A stretch of DNA of 64,000 bases from Candidatus Koribacter versatilis Ellin345 (GTDB lineage Bacteria; Acidobacteriota; Terriglobia; Terriglobales; Acidobacteriaceae): positions 5,510,501-5,574,500 of the forward strand of contig NC_008009.1 of assembly GCF_000014005.1 (NCBI RefSeq), read 5' to 3'. A program made the position numbers and the translations under genes. Shown here piece by piece: positions 10,573 to 18,875 of this stretch; position 1 is the stretch's first letter, and each line of letters starts with the position of its first letter. Under the pieces are notes generated by a model. That model saw only the letters and a list, made by a program, of their open reading frames with translations. It was not told the origin of the DNA and ran no database searches.

Positions 10573-10753
10573 CCTCGCTTTCTTCTTCCAACTCTTCTTC
10601 TTCGTCGTCACCGCCCACTGGGCTGAGTTCCAGGGGTTCAATGCCGACGACCTCGAAGTCGGAACCACACTCGGGGCAGGAGACAATTTCGCCTTCGCCT
10701 ACTTCTTCTTCCGCGATGTCGAGATCACTCTCGCATTCGGGACAGATGACCAT
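10559..10753 (-). CDS. LysW-like amino-group carrier / zinc-ribbon protein
   Basis: The 64-residue protein has a four-cysteine ribbon (C4, C7, C26, C29: CPEC and CPECG), the EVVGIEPLELSP segment typical of LysW, and a very acidic tail ending in Glu. In LysW the C-terminal Glu carries the growing amino acid in lysine or arginine biosynthesis through alpha-aminoadipate or glutamate. The classical tail end is EDWGE; here it is EDGDE. No lysX, lysZ, lysY or argX is visible in the window. It is coupled to two small secreted proteins. It could be a carrier for another pathway or only a structural zinc ribbon. Confidence 0.72.
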   Translation of the reverse strand: MVICPECESDLDIAEEEVGEGEIVSCPECGSDFEVVGIEPLELSPVGGDDEEEELEEESEDGDE

Positions 10754-10941
10754 ACTTTCCTCCGTTGATTACCGGGTCTGCGTCGAAATCGGGCATGAGC
10801 CGCGAAATTCCGTCTTGCACCCTGTCAGTATATTTAGAATCTCTTACAGCTGGCGGTCAAGAGCAACGCCAAATTTTACGCGCCCTTGCTCAGGGCTGCG
10901 GAAACGGCATCCAACCGGATGTTTGCCGCGGAAAGATTCGA

Positions 10942-12375
10942 ATGTCCTTCGTATCTCGATTGAACTCTGCATGTCGAACCAGCGTTTCTTTGATGCTTGC
11001 CAACGCTATTGGTTGCGGGCTTGTGATGTTCAGCGGCGTATCCGCCGTTGCCCAGTCCAAGCCAGTGAAGAAACCATCTCAAGTATCGCCGGAAATCCAG
11101 GCAATACTGCGCGATGTTTCAGCAAAGCAGATCGAGGCCAACATCAACAAGCTCGTAAGTTTCGGCAACCGTTCCACGCTTTCGTCGGATGTACCTGCCG
11201 ATAGCGGTAAAGGCATTACCGCGGCGCACGAATGGATCAAGAGCGAATTCGAGCGCTACTCGAAAGAATGCGGCGGTTGTCTCGAGGTAAAGACGGACGA
11301 CTTCACCGAAAGTCCCATGGACCGCATCCCGAAGCCCACACAAATTACCAATGTTTACGCGGTTCTGAAGGGCACGGACCCGGCGAATGCCGACCGCATC
11401 GTGCTCGTCACCGGACATTACGATTCACGCAATTCGACGAACGAGAACACCACGGATCCCGCGCCAGGAGCCAATGACGATGGCAGCGGAACGGCGGTTT
11501 CGCTCGAATGTGCGCGAGTGCTGAGCAAGCACAAGTTTCCGGCGACGATCATCTTCCTCACCGTCGCGGGCGAAGAGCAGGGACTGAATGGCAGTAAACA
11601 CTTCGCCAAGATGGCGCGCGCGCAAGGCTGGCAGATCGAAGCAGCGTTGAATAACGACATCGTCGGCGGCAACAAAACACCGGGCGATACGACGCAGAAC
11701 CCGCACACGGTGCGGGTGTTCTCCGAAGGCGTTCCCGCAAACGCTACGGAAGCCGACCTCAGGTTGATCCGCGCCACTGGTACGGAGAATGACTCGCCGT
11801 CGCGCGAACTGGCGCGCTACGTCGGTGAAGTGGGCAAGGCCGACTTGCCGAAAACCTTTCAACCGACACTGATCTACCGCCGCGATCGCTTCCTCCGCGG
11901 TGGGGACCATAGCAGCTTCAATATGGAAGGATTTGCCGCCGTCCGGTTCACGGAATGGCGTGAGGACTTCCACCATCAGCACCAGAACCTGCGGACGGAA
12001 AACGGCATCGAATATGGTGATTTGCCGAAGTTCGTGGACTTCGAGTACGTTGCCAACGTCGCGCGGTTGAATGCCATTACGCTGGCTACACTGGCGATGG
12101 CGCCTGCTCCTCCAGACAATGCCCGGTTACAGACCAAAGACCTGGAGAACGGCACCACGATTACGTGGAAGCCCTCGCCGGGCGGGCTCGCGACGGGCTA
12201 CGAGGTGGTTTGGCGCAACACTTCATCGCCCGATTGGGAAGAATCGAAGGGCTTCCCAGCCGATGCGAACAGCGCCAAGATCGACGTGTCGAAAGACAAC
12301 GTCATTTTCGGGATCCGCGCCGTGGGCAAGAACGGGCTGAAGAGCCCAGTCGTAATTCCTCCGCCGGAGAGGTAG
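10942..12375 (+). CDS. Secreted M28-family zinc aminopeptidase with C-terminal Fn3-like domain
   Basis: From the ATG at 10942 the protein has 477 residues. It begins with a hydrophobic signal segment, followed by an M28 peptidase domain with GHYDSRNS, GANDDGSG and AGEEQGLNGS motifs supplying zinc ligands and the catalytic Glu, then NNDIVGG and a late HSSF. The last 90 residues (NARLQTKDLENGTTITW to the end) resemble a fibronectin type III domain. It probably trims peptides in the periplasm or outside the cell. The frame opens at 10765, but the upstream part lacks a signal peptide. The rhomboid gene follows 24 bases later. Confidence 0.88.
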   Translation: MSFVSRLNSACRTSVSLMLANAIGCGLVMFSGVSAVAQSKPVKKPSQVSPEIQAILRDVSAKQIEANINKLVSFGNRSTLSSDVPADSGKGITAAHEWIKSEFERYSKECGGCLEVKTDDFTESPMDRIPKPTQITNVYAVLKGTDPANADRIVLVTGHYDSRNSTNENTTDPAPGANDDGSGTAVSLECARVLSKHKFPATIIFLTVAGEEQGLNGSKHFAKMARAQGWQIEAALNNDIVGGNKTPGDTTQNPHTVRVFSEGVPANATEADLRLIRATGTENDSPSRELARYVGEVGKADLPKTFQPTLIYRRDRFLRGGDHSSFNMEGFAAVRFTEWREDFHHQHQNLRTENGIEYGDLPKFVDFEYVANVARLNAITLATLAMAPAPPDNARLQTKDLENGTTITWKPSPGGLATGYEVVWRNTSSPDWEESKGFPADANSAKIDVSKDNVIFGIRAVGKNGLKSPVVIPPPER

Positions 12376-12399
12376 GCTAGTGAAGAAGGTTTAGAAAGA

Positions 12400-13257
12400 A
12401 TGCGACGCACATCGGGAATGGAATTGAGCCTGCCGCCGTTTACGCCGGCAGTGACCTGGCTGTTGGGAATCAATGTTGGCGTGTTCTTCGTGATCGAGTT
12501 GCTCTCGCTTGCGAAGATGGGTGGACCGCTCCACCTGTTGGCCTATGCCGCGCTCGTTCCATTCAACGTACTGCACGGCCACGTGTATGAACTGGTCACG
12601 TATTCGTTCCTTCATGCCGGCGGTATGCACTTGTTCGGCAACATGCTGGGCCTTTGGATGTTCGGATCTCAGATCGAAGGCGACTTTGGCACCCGGCGAT
12701 TTTTGTCGTTCTACTTCTGGTGCGTAGTAGGCGGAGCGCTCACGACTGTAGCCGTCTCCTACACCGGAATCCTGGGTATCTCGCCACTCTTGCCGACGAT
12801 CGGTGCTTCGGCAGGTGTGTATGGCATCCTGATCGCGTTTGGCGTACTGCACGCAGACCAGGAAATCTATATGCTTCCCTTCCCGTTCAAAGTGAAGGCG
12901 AAGTATCTCGTCGGCATCCTGGTTGTGGTCACGCTCGCATTCGCTTTGTCGGAGAGCAACGGCACGTCGGGTGCTTCGATCGCCTACGCCGCCCATCTCG
13001 GCGGACTGATTTTCGGCTACATCTACATCAAGGCCTTTGCGCGACGCGGAGCGAAGTCCCTGGTTTCCGAACAGTATTACGGGATACGCAACGCGTATTA
13101 TCGCTGGAAGCGTAACCGCGCCAAGAAGAAGTTCGAAGTCTACATGCGCCAGCACAAGCGCGAGGACTACTTCGACCAGTACGGAAACTTCAAAGACCCA
13201 AACAGCAAAGACGACAAAGGCAATGGCCAATCGTCCGGCGGTGGATGGGTGAATTAA
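12400..13257 (+). CDS. Rhomboid-family intramembrane serine protease
   Basis: The 285-residue protein has six membrane segments. The catalytic motif GASAG has Ser137, the partner His199 lies in AYAAHLGG, and the oxyanion-side residues His77 and Asn81 are in MHLFGNMLG. It would cleave transmembrane substrates within the inner membrane. A basic, cytosolic C-terminal tail of about 75 residues ends in a disordered Gly/Asn/Asp-rich stretch. It is probably cotranscribed with the M28 peptidase. Its stop overlaps the convergent regulator gene by 4 bases. Confidence 0.93.
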   Translation: MRRTSGMELSLPPFTPAVTWLLGINVGVFFVIELLSLAKMGGPLHLLAYAALVPFNVLHGHVYELVTYSFLHAGGMHLFGNMLGLWMFGSQIEGDFGTRRFLSFYFWCVVGGALTTVAVSYTGILGISPLLPTIGASAGVYGILIAFGVLHADQEIYMLPFPFKVKAKYLVGILVVVTLAFALSESNGTSGASIAYAAHLGGLIFGYIYIKAFARRGAKSLVSEQYYGIRNAYYRWKRNRAKKKFEVYMRQHKREDYFDQYGNFKDPNSKDDKGNGQSSGGGWVN

Positions 13258-13562
13258 GTCTTCGACTTTCTGGAACGGCTACGCCACGGCATCTGTACCG
13301 CATAGACGGGTACAGCCGTGGCGTTCTCTTTCTCAATCTCCAGCAGCTTTCGCTTTGCGAGCCAACGCACCGCCGCCTGTGCAGAGCTCTTCGACACTCC
13401 CACCGACTCGGCCAGTTCCTGATAACTGACCTGCACCGGTCGCGTGCGCTGCTCCTGCTCAGCAGCGAGCCATAGGTACACAAGAAAACATACCGGGCGA
13501 TGGTCGTGACCGACGAGGTCGCGCATCAGGACATCGGTTACATAGGGATCGATATTCGGCAT
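13254..13562 (-). CDS. Small helix-turn-helix regulator
   Basis: The 102-residue protein contains a winged-helix-like segment: VSYQELAESVGVSKSSAQAAVRWLAKRKLLEIEK, typical of replication-initiator or MarR-like regulators. The start is the ATG at 13562; TATAGT lies 19 bases upstream. The frame stays open to 13700, but that part overlaps the upstream region of the VOC gene. Its basic C-terminus (WRSRSRKSK) may add DNA affinity. The target is unknown. Confidence 0.75.
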   Translation of the reverse strand: MPNIDPYVTDVLMRDLVGHDHRPVCFLVYLWLAAEQEQRTRPVQVSYQELAESVGVSKSSAQAAVRWLAKRKLLEIEKENATAVPVYAVQMPWRSRSRKSKT

Positions 13563-13659
13563 GGTTGCTGTACCGACGGCTACTATAGCATCGCCTGCCT
13601 GATTGCAAAACCGCGGGCCGCACAGATATTCTGCCCTCCACACGAAGGAGATTTCAAAG

Positions 13660-14028
13660 ATGATTCGCGGATTGAAATTTGTCAGCATCCCGGTGCGCAA
13701 TCAGGACGCTTCGCTTAAGTTCTTCACCGAAAAGCTCGGATTCAAAGTGGCGACAGACCAGCCTTTCAACGACAAGCAGCGCTGGATCGAGCTGAAGATT
13801 CCCGGCGCAGAGACCGGTATCACGCTTTTCACGCCGCCAGGACACGAAGACCGCATCGGCGGCTTCCAGCCGCTTTCGTTCTGGTGCGATGACGTCTTCG
13901 CGACGGCGGCAGCGATGAAGTCCAAAGGCGTGGAGTTCGCGCAGGACCCGAAGACCGAACACTGGGGCACATCGGCGATCTTTAAAGATGTCGACGGGAA
14001 TATGTACGTGCTGTCGAGCCGAAGCTAG
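13660..14028 (+). CDS. VOC-family (glyoxalase/bleomycin-resistance-like) protein
   Basis: The 122-residue single-module VOC protein begins MIRGLKFVSIPVRNQDASLKF and includes the FFTEKLGFKV and GNMYVL motifs at the two ends of the fold. Family members are metal-dependent isomerases, dioxygenases or antibiotic-binding proteins; substrate cannot be deduced. An AAGGAG Shine-Dalgarno at 13645-13650 fixes the start. It overlaps the convergent tautomerase gene by 4 bases. Confidence 0.85.
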   Translation: MIRGLKFVSIPVRNQDASLKFFTEKLGFKVATDQPFNDKQRWIELKIPGAETGITLFTPPGHEDRIGGFQPLSFWCDDVFATAAAMKSKGVEFAQDPKTEHWGTSAIFKDVDGNMYVLSSRS

Positions 14029-14408
14029 CCGGCGTACTGCGCTTCGCCATTTCCGAACGACCAGTTTTCTTTCGCAACTTCGACGAGGTTGATCAGGACG
14101 TCCTGCTTGCGGACATGCACCTGCTGGTGCAGGCCGTCGGCGACGGCTTTGTAGAACGCTTTCTTCTGATCGAGGGTGCGGCCGGAGTTGAGCGTGATCT
14201 GGATGAACATGCCTTCGTCCGTTCGCTCGATGCCAAGGTAAGTTGGACTAAACGTGAAGTCATCGGGTTCAACTTCGTTGATGATTTCAAAGCGGTCTTC
14301 ATTGGGAACATTCAGCGTGTCACGCATTGCCTGGTAGATGACATCGGCAACCTTGTGGCGATACGCGGTCGGGCGGCCTGCGATCATGTGCACGACAACG
14401 AGAGGCAT
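14025..14408 (-). CDS. Tautomerase-superfamily protein
   Basis: With the start at 14408 the protein begins Met-Pro-Leu-Val-Val, exposing the catalytic amino-terminal proline of the 4-oxalocrotonate tautomerase/MIF superfamily after Met removal. GRTLDQKKAFYKAVADGL matches the repeated family helix. The 127-residue length suggests a fused two-motif or MIF-like member. An AAGGAG Shine-Dalgarno precedes the ATG, whereas the longer open frame has none. Substrate is unknown. Confidence 0.85.
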   Translation of the reverse strand: MPLVVVHMIAGRPTAYRHKVADVIYQAMRDTLNVPNEDRFEIINEVEPDDFTFSPTYLGIERTDEGMFIQITLNSGRTLDQKKAFYKAVADGLHQQVHVRKQDVLINLVEVAKENWSFGNGEAQYAG

Positions 14409-14499
14409 GAGCTGCTCCTTGTACTCGTAGCTTGGAGCATGGAACCGCGCCGGTTGTCGCAATTTTTCTATCGTAGGACGAGTTAGGAGATTGACTCTA

Positions 14500-14802
14500 C
14501 TACTTGAACTCGACCACGGTTTCGAGCTCTTCCTGCACAGTTGTCAGCGTGCAGAGCTCCGGCAGGCGGAGCCAAAATTTATGGACCTCCGGGTCTTGCT
14601 GTGCGTCGTCGCGAGAGACGGCCGAGGTCCAGTAGCGCAGGTGGATGAGGCTGCCGGGGCGCTTTGGATTGCGGTAGAGGACGTCGCGGCTGTAGCCCTT
14701 GCGGAAGAGGAGCGCGTAGAGTTCGCGCAGCATCTCGACTAATTCGTCTTCTTTTCCGGGAAATGGTTCAAGGATGGCAAGGGCCAGGATCTCTTTGTTC
14801 AT
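14500..14802 (-). CDS. ABM-type (antibiotic biosynthesis monooxygenase-like) small protein
   Basis: The 100-residue protein begins MNKEILALAILEPFPGKEDEL, the ferredoxin-like strand-helix start of the ABM/dimeric alpha-beta barrel superfamily. Its ATG overlaps the pyk stop as ATGA (14799-14802), indicating translational coupling to pyruvate kinase. Members include heme-degrading and quinone monooxygenases; no cofactor residues can be assigned here. Confidence 0.78.
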   Translation of the reverse strand: MNKEILALAILEPFPGKEDELVEMLRELYALLFRKGYSRDVLYRNPKRPGSLIHLRYWTSAVSRDDAQQDPEVHKFWLRLPELCTLTTVQEELETVVEFK

Positions 14803-16328
14803 CGAATCTCTTTCTTCATCGGCGGCGCGTTCTCCGCGGGCGGTCGCTCTTCCTCGGACTCGCTGCCAATCACGTGCAGGCGCATGAAGTTCGTAGAACC
14901 TGATGTGGAACGCGTGCCCGCAACGACTCCAATGATATCTCCCGCAGCCACCTGGTGGGCACCGAGAAGTAACTGTTCGGCGTAGAGAATCATTTCTTTT
15001 GAGGAACGCAAAGGCTCGCACTGTACCGGATGCACTCCCCAAAACAGGTTCAGGCGGTTGATCACGGTGTCGAGGTGCGAGAAGGCGTAGATCGGCGGCT
15101 TGGGGCGATGCTTGGAGAGGATGCGCGCCGTGTTGCCCGATTCGGTATAGATGGCGATCGCGAGCATGTCGAGGTCTTCGGCGGCGTGCGAAACCGCATC
15201 GCACACGGCCTCAGAGATGGTGTTCTTGTGGTCTTCGTGACGGCGGCGACGGCCCTCGGCGAGGCAGTGCGACTCGGCTTCCGTAATGATGCGTGCCATC
15301 ATCGCCACGGCTTCGCGGGGATACTTGCCGCTGGCGGTCTCGCCCGAGAGCATGACGGCATCGGTGCCGTCGAAGATGGCGTTGGCCACGTCGCTGGCTT
15401 CGGCGCGCGTTGGGCGCGGATTGTCGATCATAGACTCCAGCATCTGTGTCGCGGTGATGACGGGAATGCGGCGGCTCTGCGAGCGCTTGATGATGTGCTT
15501 CTGAAGGACTGGCACTTTTTCGGGCGGCACTTCGACGCCGAGATCGCCGCGCGCAACCATGACACCGTCGGTCTCATTGAAGATCTCTTCCAAGTGCTCG
15601 ATAGCTTGGGGCTTTTCGAGCTTAGCGATGACGAAGACATTGCCCTGGTGCTCGGAGATCGCGTTGCGCACTTGCTTGAGATCGTTGGCGGTGCGCACGA
15701 ATGAGATGGCAACGGCATCCACGCCGTTTTTCAGACCGAACGCGAGATCTTCGAGGTCTTTATTGGTGAGCGCAGGAATGCTGAGGATCGCGCCGGGAAT
15801 GTTGATGCCCTGGTGCTCCTTGAGTTCGCCGCCGTTCACGATGTGGCACTCGACATCGGCGCCTTCGATGCGACTGACGCTGAGTTCAATCTTGCCGTCG
15901 GAGAGCAGGATGCGCGAGCCAGGCTGCACATCCAGGGCGAGGGTTTGAAAGGTGGTTGCGAGCAGCGAGGCATCGCCGACAATGTCGCGCGGCGTGATCG
16001 TGACCGTGTTGCCGGTTTCGAGCATCACGGGCTTGTGATCTTTGAGCAATCCGGTGCGGATCTTGGGACCTTGCAGGTCTTGCAGGATGCAGATAGAGCG
16101 CTGCTCCTCGGCCGCAACTTTACGCAGGCGCTGGATGACCACGAGATGCTCGTCGTGCGTACCATGCGAAAAATTCAAGCGAGCGACGTCCATGCCGGCG
16201 CGCATCAGCTCCTGCATCGCGGCCTCGGTATTGCAGGCGGGGCCGATGGTGCAAACGATCTTGGCACGGCGATGAGTGGCGGTGTGTTCGCCGGCGGGCT
16301 CGGTGAAGGCGTTATACGAGAAAGTCAT
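14799..16328 (-). CDS. pyk: Pyruvate kinase
   Basis: The 509-residue enzyme converts phosphoenolpyruvate and ADP to pyruvate and ATP in the last step of glycolysis. Visible motifs are KIVCTIGPA, DVARLNFSHG, the active-site MVARGDLGVEVP stretch, and ITATQMLESMI. The C-terminal allosteric domain is present. It has an approximately 20-residue N-terminal extension. It lies 7 bases after yihY and overlaps the ABM gene, so all three probably share one message. Confidence 0.96.
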   Translation of the reverse strand: MTFSYNAFTEPAGEHTATHRRAKIVCTIGPACNTEAAMQELMRAGMDVARLNFSHGTHDEHLVVIQRLRKVAAEEQRSICILQDLQGPKIRTGLLKDHKPVMLETGNTVTITPRDIVGDASLLATTFQTLALDVQPGSRILLSDGKIELSVSRIEGADVECHIVNGGELKEHQGINIPGAILSIPALTNKDLEDLAFGLKNGVDAVAISFVRTANDLKQVRNAISEHQGNVFVIAKLEKPQAIEHLEEIFNETDGVMVARGDLGVEVPPEKVPVLQKHIIKRSQSRRIPVITATQMLESMIDNPRPTRAEASDVANAIFDGTDAVMLSGETASGKYPREAVAMMARIITEAESHCLAEGRRRRHEDHKNTISEAVCDAVSHAAEDLDMLAIAIYTESGNTARILSKHRPKPPIYAFSHLDTVINRLNLFWGVHPVQCEPLRSSKEMILYAEQLLLGAHQVAAGDIIGVVAGTRSTSGSTNFMRLHVIGSESEEERPPAENAPPMKKEIR

Positions 16329-16335
16329 TCGATGT

Positions 16336-17226
16336 CTATTTCCGTTTCGCGGGCTCTTCTACAGGTACTTCGGTGGCTTTCAATTCCGAGTGCGCTCCGA
16401 AGAGGAAACGCGGATTGCGCAACGCGTTAAACTCGGCACCCACCAGCACCACCATCGAAATCAAATATAACCAGATCAGCAGCGCGATGGCGGTACCGAC
16501 CGAGCCGTAAATCACGTCGTAGTGGGCGAAATTCCGGATATACCAACCGAAGAGGACCGTGGAGCCGAACCACATCGCGGTGGCAAGCACGGCGCCCGGG
16601 AGCACCCGGTGCCAGGGTTGGGTGCGCGGGACGCCGTTGTGGTAGATGAGCGCGATGACGGCGATGCTGGTGACCGTCGCGATCAGCCAGCGCACCAGCG
16701 ACCACATGAGGAGGATGTACATTCCAAGTTCGCGGCCGGCGTGGAAGATCATCCAGTTCTCGATTTGGAGGCCGAACGCTACGAGGAACGAGGCGAAGGC
16801 CATGGGGCCGCCGGCCATGAGCACGAGGGAAATTGCGACCATGCGTTCCTGGATCAGGCCCCAGGTCTTTTGCAACTGGTAGGCGTTCCGGAAGCCTTCC
16901 ATCCACGAAATCATGACGCCGGTGGCGGTCCAGAGGGTCAGGATGGCGGTGGTGATGAGGAACTTCATCGGGATCGGGTGCTCGCCCTCGAAGTACTCCT
17001 GGACGGCGGAGGCCGTGCCTTCGGGGAGAATGCGGCCGACGGCATAGGAAATTTCGCGGACGAACGCGGCCGTGGTGTGCGACAGCGTGAGGGTGGAGGC
17101 GACGACCAGGACGGCGGGAAAGAGCGTGAGGATGGCGGAGTAGGCCGCCCCCTTCGCGACGGCGAAGGCGTCGTGCTGGAAGGCGCGCCAGAGGGCCCGC
17201 CGAAGATGGTCGAGGAAGTCGCGCAT
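16336..17226 (-). CDS. YihY/BrkB-family inner-membrane protein
   Basis: The 296-residue protein has about six membrane segments and the family signatures FAVAKGAAYSAILTLFPA near the N-terminus and YGSVGTAIALLIWLYLISMVVLVGAEFNA near the C-terminus. The family was once called ribonuclease BN by mistake; its role is unknown, possibly transport or envelope. It is the first gene of a yihY-pyk-ABM unit. Confidence 0.9.
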   Translation of the reverse strand: MRDFLDHLRRALWRAFQHDAFAVAKGAAYSAILTLFPAVLVVASTLTLSHTTAAFVREISYAVGRILPEGTASAVQEYFEGEHPIPMKFLITTAILTLWTATGVMISWMEGFRNAYQLQKTWGLIQERMVAISLVLMAGGPMAFASFLVAFGLQIENWMIFHAGRELGMYILLMWSLVRWLIATVTSIAVIALIYHNGVPRTQPWHRVLPGAVLATAMWFGSTVLFGWYIRNFAHYDVIYGSVGTAIALLIWLYLISMVVLVGAEFNALRNPRFLFGAHSELKATEVPVEEPAKRK

Positions 17227-17327
17227 CGCGGGAAAACTGCCTCAGTTTACACGTGCATGGGCGGCTTGGCTCTTGTCGAAGTTGTGACCACTTGCGACGC
17301 GTGGAGTGTCAGTGACTGCCCGGTCTG

Positions 17328-17341
17328 TACCGTTAACGGTA
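17328..17341. promoter_or_regulatory. Perfect 14-bp palindrome TACCGTTAACGGTA
   Basis: This self-complementary sequence lies about 100 bases upstream of the yihY start and two bases before the dispersed repeat. It has the symmetry of a dimeric repressor site; no regulator is assigned. Confidence 0.4.
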
Positions 17342-17343
17342 AA

Positions 17344-17460
17344 GTACCCCCCTCCCCTTCCAAAAAATGCAAAATCCTCAAAACAGGCGACTTAACTGAT
17401 ACATAGTCTGCAAATTCTTCCATCTAAACGGGTTATAGGCAAAATATTCTGGAATAAGGA
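17344..17460 (+). repeat. Dispersed repeat with three GCAAAATATTC-like units, copy 2
   Basis: The element begins GTACCCCCCTCCCC, then carries GCAAAATCCTCAAAAC, GCAAATTCTTCCATCTAAA and GCAAAATATTC units spaced 45 and 34 bases apart. It matches the reverse complement of 4008-4124 across most of its length, including GACTTA and TTCCATCTAAA. Confidence 0.7.
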
Positions 17461-17617
17461 CTTATCCCGCGATTAACGATCGAATTCACCACAGAAGCGC
17501 AGAGTTTTCAAAGAACCAGCCAAACTATTGGGAATGCCCCACATGGTCATAATCCATGAGGGTGCGCAAGAAAATCAGTGAGCTGCGGCACAGATCGTCG
17601 TGCGACGGGTCACAGTG

Positions 17618-18013
17618 CTACGGGCAGAGTACGGGCTTGATGTCCACGATAGGCGTGCCATCGATGCATTCGAGAGCGGAGACGTGGATGCCGCGTTCGG
17701 TGATCTCGAGGACCGTGGTTTCGTGGAGGCCGATGGGGTTGGGACGGTCGGGAGAGCGGGTGGCGAAGACGCCGGTGAGGGGTGCGTTGGGGATGCGGCG
17801 TGGATGGACCTGGAGCGTCTCGCGGCGAGATTCGTGGAGCCAGGTTAGGACGATGATCTTGTCGCCGGGGTTCATGCCGAGGAGGGCTTCTCGGTATTTG
17901 GGATCGAGTTCGAGCCAGGCGTCGGGGGCGTTTTCGTCGGGCTGGCGGGGGGCGTTTTTGCGGTCGGTGAGGGTGGAGCGGACTTGGCCGATGGGATTCA
18001 GGGTGAGCGTCAC
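17618..18013 (-). CDS. trmO: tRNA (N6-threonylcarbamoyladenosine-37) methyltransferase TrmO-like
   Basis: The 131-residue beta-barrel protein carries the TsaA/TrmO signature FATRSPDRPNPIGLH, which forms part of the AdoMet site, and the closing GTPIVDIKP motif. TrmO methylates t6A37 in tRNA-Thr to m6t6A. Length is close to the catalytic core only; the C-terminal extension of E. coli TrmO is absent. The start is a GTG at 18013 with TATACT 6 bases upstream and no Shine-Dalgarno. Confidence 0.88.
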   Translation of the reverse strand: MTLTLNPIGQVRSTLTDRKNAPRQPDENAPDAWLELDPKYREALLGMNPGDKIIVLTWLHESRRETLQVHPRRIPNAPLTGVFATRSPDRPNPIGLHETTVLEITERGIHVSALECIDGTPIVDIKPVLCP

Positions 18014-18019
18014 CGAAAT

Positions 18020-18025
18020 AGTATA
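18020..18025 (-). promoter_or_regulatory. -10 hexamer 6 nt before the trmO GTG
   Basis: TATACT on the minus strand ends six bases before the start codon, which implies a leaderless transcript. The expected -35 area falls inside the TCCTTCGACTGC repeat. Confidence 0.55.
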
Positions 18026-18030
18026 GCGAC

Positions 18031-18142
18031 CATAGGGGTCCTTCGACTGCGCACGCTGCGCGTGCTTCGCTCAGGATGACAGAAGCGCAGAAACAGCAGA
18101 TTCTTCGTCGCGCAAACGCGCTCCTCTGAATGACAAGAGAGG
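18031..18142. repeat. Two adjacent dispersed hairpin repeats (TCCTTCGACTGC and CAGCAGATTC types)
   Basis: The first part, 18031-18084, runs from ATAGGGGTCCTTCGACTGC to CTCAGGATGACAGAA with a GC palindrome inside; a relative lies at 51502-51563. The second part, 18090-18142, runs from AACAGCAGATTCTTCGTCGC to CTCCTCTGAATGACAAGAG; relatives lie at 18918-18968 and 49327-49362. Confidence 0.7.
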
Positions 18143-18226
18143 GTGGTGGTAGCGCTGGCACTTCCGGCGCTCACGCTTGCGGACGTAGGACCTGAAGAGC
18201 CGGACGACGCGAGACCCTGGTGTGAG

Positions 18227-18613
18227 TCAGCGAAGCAGATGGATGCGCACGCCGAGTTTTGCCTTTGTCCAAATTCGATCCGTGGTGTAGATGGGGAGCC
18301 GAAGGGCAAGGCCAAGGGCGAGGCAGGCCCGGTCTCCGAGAGACAAGCCGAGGGCCTTTGCTTGTTTGACGAGTGTTCCGGCGGCCTTGGCATGCTCCTC
18401 TTCAAACGTCGCGAGGATGGGCACGAGACCGACGACGATTTGCCACGACTGGTCCGGATCGCCGCCCGCTGCGACAAGCTTGGCCTGAACCTCAGCCGCA
18501 TTCACGGAGCTCATGATGGCGCCTTGCATAAGCGCTGGAGGCAATTGCTCGGATCCGGGCTCCTGGTTAAGAAGCGCGAGGAGAGCAGAGGAGTCGATGA
18601 CGCACTTACTCAC
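18227..18613 (-). CDS. PIN-domain toxin, VapC type
   Basis: The 128-residue PIN domain has the expected acidic residues Asp7 (VIDSSA), Glu41 (NAAEV), Asp94 (GDRACLA) and Asp112 (TTDRIW) for Mg-dependent RNase activity. VapC toxins cut tRNA or rRNA and slow growth when free of antitoxin. It overlaps the upstream AbrB-type antitoxin gene by 8 bases, the usual antitoxin-first order. Confidence 0.92.
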   Translation of the reverse strand: MSKCVIDSSALLALLNQEPGSEQLPPALMQGAIMSSVNAAEVQAKLVAAGGDPDQSWQIVVGLVPILATFEEEHAKAAGTLVKQAKALGLSLGDRACLALGLALRLPIYTTDRIWTKAKLGVRIHLLR

Positions 18614-18857
18614 GGCGCGCTTCCTTACGGCGCTCCTCGATCAATTCTGAAGACAGGCTTCGCCCCTTCGGGACGAAAGAACGAACGTATTCTTGTGCCT
18701 CCGCAATGCGGTTTTCCAGTGTGGAGATGCGGAGGCCATGCTCATCAGCCGTGAGCTGCACCTCATCGCCTTCCTTCCAACCTAAGGCTTCGCGAAAAGA
18801 GGCGGGGATCACGACCCGGCCTTTGGCGGCAATGCGGACCTTCACTCTTTGGGCCAT
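18606..18857 (-). CDS. AbrB/MazE-fold antitoxin (VapB type)
   Basis: The 83-residue protein begins MAQRVKVRIAAKGRVVIPASF, the swapped-hairpin AbrB DNA-binding domain, continues with GWKEGDEVQL, and ends in a charged helix that would bind and block the PIN toxin. A GAGGTAAGC Shine-Dalgarno precedes the ATG at 18857. A perfect inverted repeat overlaps its promoter, consistent with autorepression. Confidence 0.92.
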   Translation of the reverse strand: MAQRVKVRIAAKGRVVIPASFREALGWKEGDEVQLTADEHGLRISTLENRIAEAQEYVRSFVPKGRSLSSELIEERRKEARRE

Positions 18858-18875
18858 GCTTACCTCAGTGACACT

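Larger units (their letters stand above)
17227..17617. other. Intergenic region with palindrome and dispersed repeat
   Basis: This 391-base gap between yihY and trmO contains the 14-bp palindrome at 17328-17341, the long dispersed repeat at 17344-17460 and a CACCACAGAAGCGCAGAG fragment at 17487-17504. No gene is seen on either strand. Confidence 0.7.

Noticed and set aside
14500-15204. Longer 234-codon frame for the ABM-like gene
   Set aside because: The upstream part overlaps pyk in another frame; the ATGA overlap at 14799-14802 and family start support the 100-residue form.
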